Shown here piece by piece: positions 62,963 through 64,000 of a stretch of DNA of 64,000 nucleotides (position 1 is the stretch's first letter; each line of letters starts with the position of its first letter). The stretch lies in assembly GCA_018269055.1 (NCBI GenBank), contig JAFDVI010000054.1:1-64000 (forward strand). Direction: 5' to 3'. The translations under genes and the position numbers were made by a program. This DNA comes from Acidobacteriota bacterium. GTDB taxonomy: Bacteria > Acidobacteriota > Blastocatellia > RBC074. The notes below the pieces were generated by a model. The model did not search any database. It was not told where the DNA came from and was given only the letters and a program-made list of their open reading frames with translations.

Positions 62963-63667
62963 TTATTTCAGTTTTTCGATCAATGCCGGCAATTCGCGGA
63001 TGCTGGTCAGTTGCAGGAAGTCTTTGTCCGCCAATTCTTCTTCGGGAACGAGTTCGTGTTCCCAGGTGGTTTCGTAAGGAATGTGGACGGCCCGCCCGCC
63101 AATTTCCAGCACGGGCAGAATGTCGGAGCGCATTGAATTACCCACCATCAAAAAGCCCTGCGGATTGAGTTTATGTTTAGTGATCAGCCCGCGATAAATT
63201 GCCGGTGTTTTAGTGCGGACGATTTCGATTTTGCTGAATCGTTCGGCCAAGCCGGAGCGAATGATTTTAGCTTCCTGTTCAAACAGTTCGCCTTTGGTAA
63301 TCAGCATCAAATCGTGGTTGGTGGAAAGTTCGGTGATGGCTTCTTCCACGCTATCGAGCAAGACGACGGGTGCACGGACCATTTCGCGCGTGATTTCAAT
63401 CATCTGACCGATTTCGGTTCCGCTGATGCGGCCTTCGGTCAATTCAATCGCCGTTTCGATCATCGAAAGCGTGAAGCCTTTGAACCCGTAACCGTAATGT
63501 TCCAGGTTTTTGACTTCGGTTTCGTACATTCGCCGCTCAATCCATTCGGCGTCGTGATATTGGGCCAGGATTTCGATAACGCGGCTTTGCGTGTCACGGT
63601 AAATGTTTTCGTTGTGCCACAGCGTATCGTCAGCGTCGAACGCGATTACTTCTATTGGATTGGGCAT
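62963..63667 (-). CDS. HAD-superfamily hydrolase
   Basis: This 234-residue haloacid-dehalogenase-like phosphatase has motif I in VIAFDADDTLWHNEN (nucleophile Asp). Motif II is LMLITKGELFEQEAK (Thr), then a Lys motif, and motif IV in FLMVGNSMRSDILPVLEIGG (Asp). The cap domain is between about 15 and 100. It dephosphorylates an unidentified small metabolite; the neighbouring nucleoside phosphorylase suggests a nucleotide or sugar phosphate, which is inference. It is flanked by gaps of 5 and 6 bases in a three-gene operon. Confidence 0.92.
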   Translation of the reverse strand: MPNPIEVIAFDADDTLWHNENIYRDTQSRVIEILAQYHDAEWIERRMYETEVKNLEHYGYGFKGFTLSMIETAIELTEGRISGTEIGQMIEITREMVRAPVVLLDSVEEAITELSTNHDLMLITKGELFEQEAKIIRSGLAERFSKIEIVRTKTPAIYRGLITKHKLNPQGFLMVGNSMRSDILPVLEIGGRAVHIPYETTWEHELVPEEELADKDFLQLTSIRELPALIEKLK

Positions 63668-63673
63668 AACTTC

Positions 63674-64000
63674 TCATTTCATTACTTCAATCTTTGCCAG
63701 ATAGATCGAAGTTTTGCCTTCATGCGAACTGTAATAACTCATCCACAATTTGCCTTCGTGCCAGACCAGGCCCGGATAGCTGTTGTCGCCGCCGCTGGGC
63801 AGTTCGACAATGTTTGCCAGTTGCCCGGATGCCAAGTCTATCAAACCGACTCCCGTTCGTGTGATTTTGTCTCCATACAGTCTGCCGCCAGCGACCATTC
63901 GTCCATTCGGCAATCGTAATACTGCCGGGCCGCCCAATTTGTTCTGCCAACCATTAACGATCAATGGTTTGGTTTTCCAGTCGGTGAATGGGCTGCGCGA
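63674..64000 (-). CDS. Sialidase-like beta-propeller protein (C-terminal part, cut by the window edge)
   Basis: Only the last 108 codons are inside the window; the frame stays open to 64000. The visible C-terminus has the sialidase-like strand sequence GDNSYPGLVWHEGKLWMSYYSS, then HEGKTSIYLAKIEV, and an upstream block SPFTDWKTKPL. The terminal strands are typical of the exo-alpha-sialidase/BNR propeller group. An enzymatic role cannot be verified because the catalytic Arg and Asp residues are outside. Six bases separate it from the HAD gene, so it is probably the first known gene of this operon. Confidence 0.7.
   Translation of the reverse strand, partial: SRSPFTDWKTKPLIVNGWQNKLGGPAVLRLPNGRMVAGGRLYGDKITRTGVGLIDLASGQLANIVELPSGGDNSYPGLVWHEGKLWMSYYSSHEGKTSIYLAKIEVMK

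Overview
The window looks like a chromosomal segment of a diderm, mesophilic, medium-GC bacterium. The best guess is Acidobacteriota, probably class Blastocatellia. This is an inference from gene content: a Kdo transferase (LPS), secreted S9, M20 and P1 peptidases, a DUF1553/DUF1501 pair, an ECF42-type sigma factor with YCII partners, a fused AroD-AroE, a manX-type EIIA-HPr-EI phosphorelay, and many intergenic palindromes. No rRNA, tRNA, CRISPR, prophage or insertion-sequence transposase was recognised. Gene density is high and most genes are housekeeping or metabolic.

Layout. 0.1-7.6 kb: secreted S9 peptidase, aroDE fusion behind a strong promoter, NtrC-family regulator, and nadA behind two palindromic operators. 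7.7-16 kb: small membrane protein, Rieske ferredoxin, BON protein, efp, waaA, dtd, M20 peptidase, NurA-like nuclease, STAS protein, P1 peptidase. 16.2-23.1 kb: a complete RND efflux operon (TetR regulator, adaptor, pump, outer-membrane factor). 23.1-31.9 kb: ppc with a repeat-derived in-frame insertion, a 1190-residue exported HEAT-like protein, a winged-helix/TPR plus membrane-protein pair, and asparaginase. 32-37.3 kb: palindrome cluster, EpsI-fused exosortase, fabI, and EIIA-HPr-EI. 37.4-41 kb: ECF42 sigma factor module with two YCII proteins, a VOC protein and a membrane protein.

41-47.9 kb: unknown membrane protein, two Gfo/Idh/MocA oxidoreductases, GT39 glycosyltransferase, PIG-L deacetylase and a small exported protein, separated by hairpins. 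48.5-53.3 kb: DUF1553 cytochrome, DUF1569 and DUF1501 operon. 53.3-54.25 kb: a gene-free stretch with a candidate small RNA ending in an excellent intrinsic terminator, then a long structured hairpin. 54.25-58.3 kb: an M3-like metallopeptidase homologue that has lost its zinc site, a lipoprotein, aroB, a small membrane protein and a BON-LysM protein. 58.3-61.5 kb: speA with a deoxyhypusine-synthase-like gene behind a consensus promoter and a long leader. 61.6-64 kb: sialidase-like protein (cut by the window edge), HAD hydrolase and pyrimidine-nucleoside phosphorylase.

The most unusual items are the zinc-site-less M3 homologue (54.25-55.7 kb), the orphan terminator and structured RNA region before it, the repeat inserted in frame in ppc, the twin operators on nadA, and the speA/DHS-like operon in a genome whose EF-P has Asn at the position normally modified. 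No large undescribed defence or mobile system was found.
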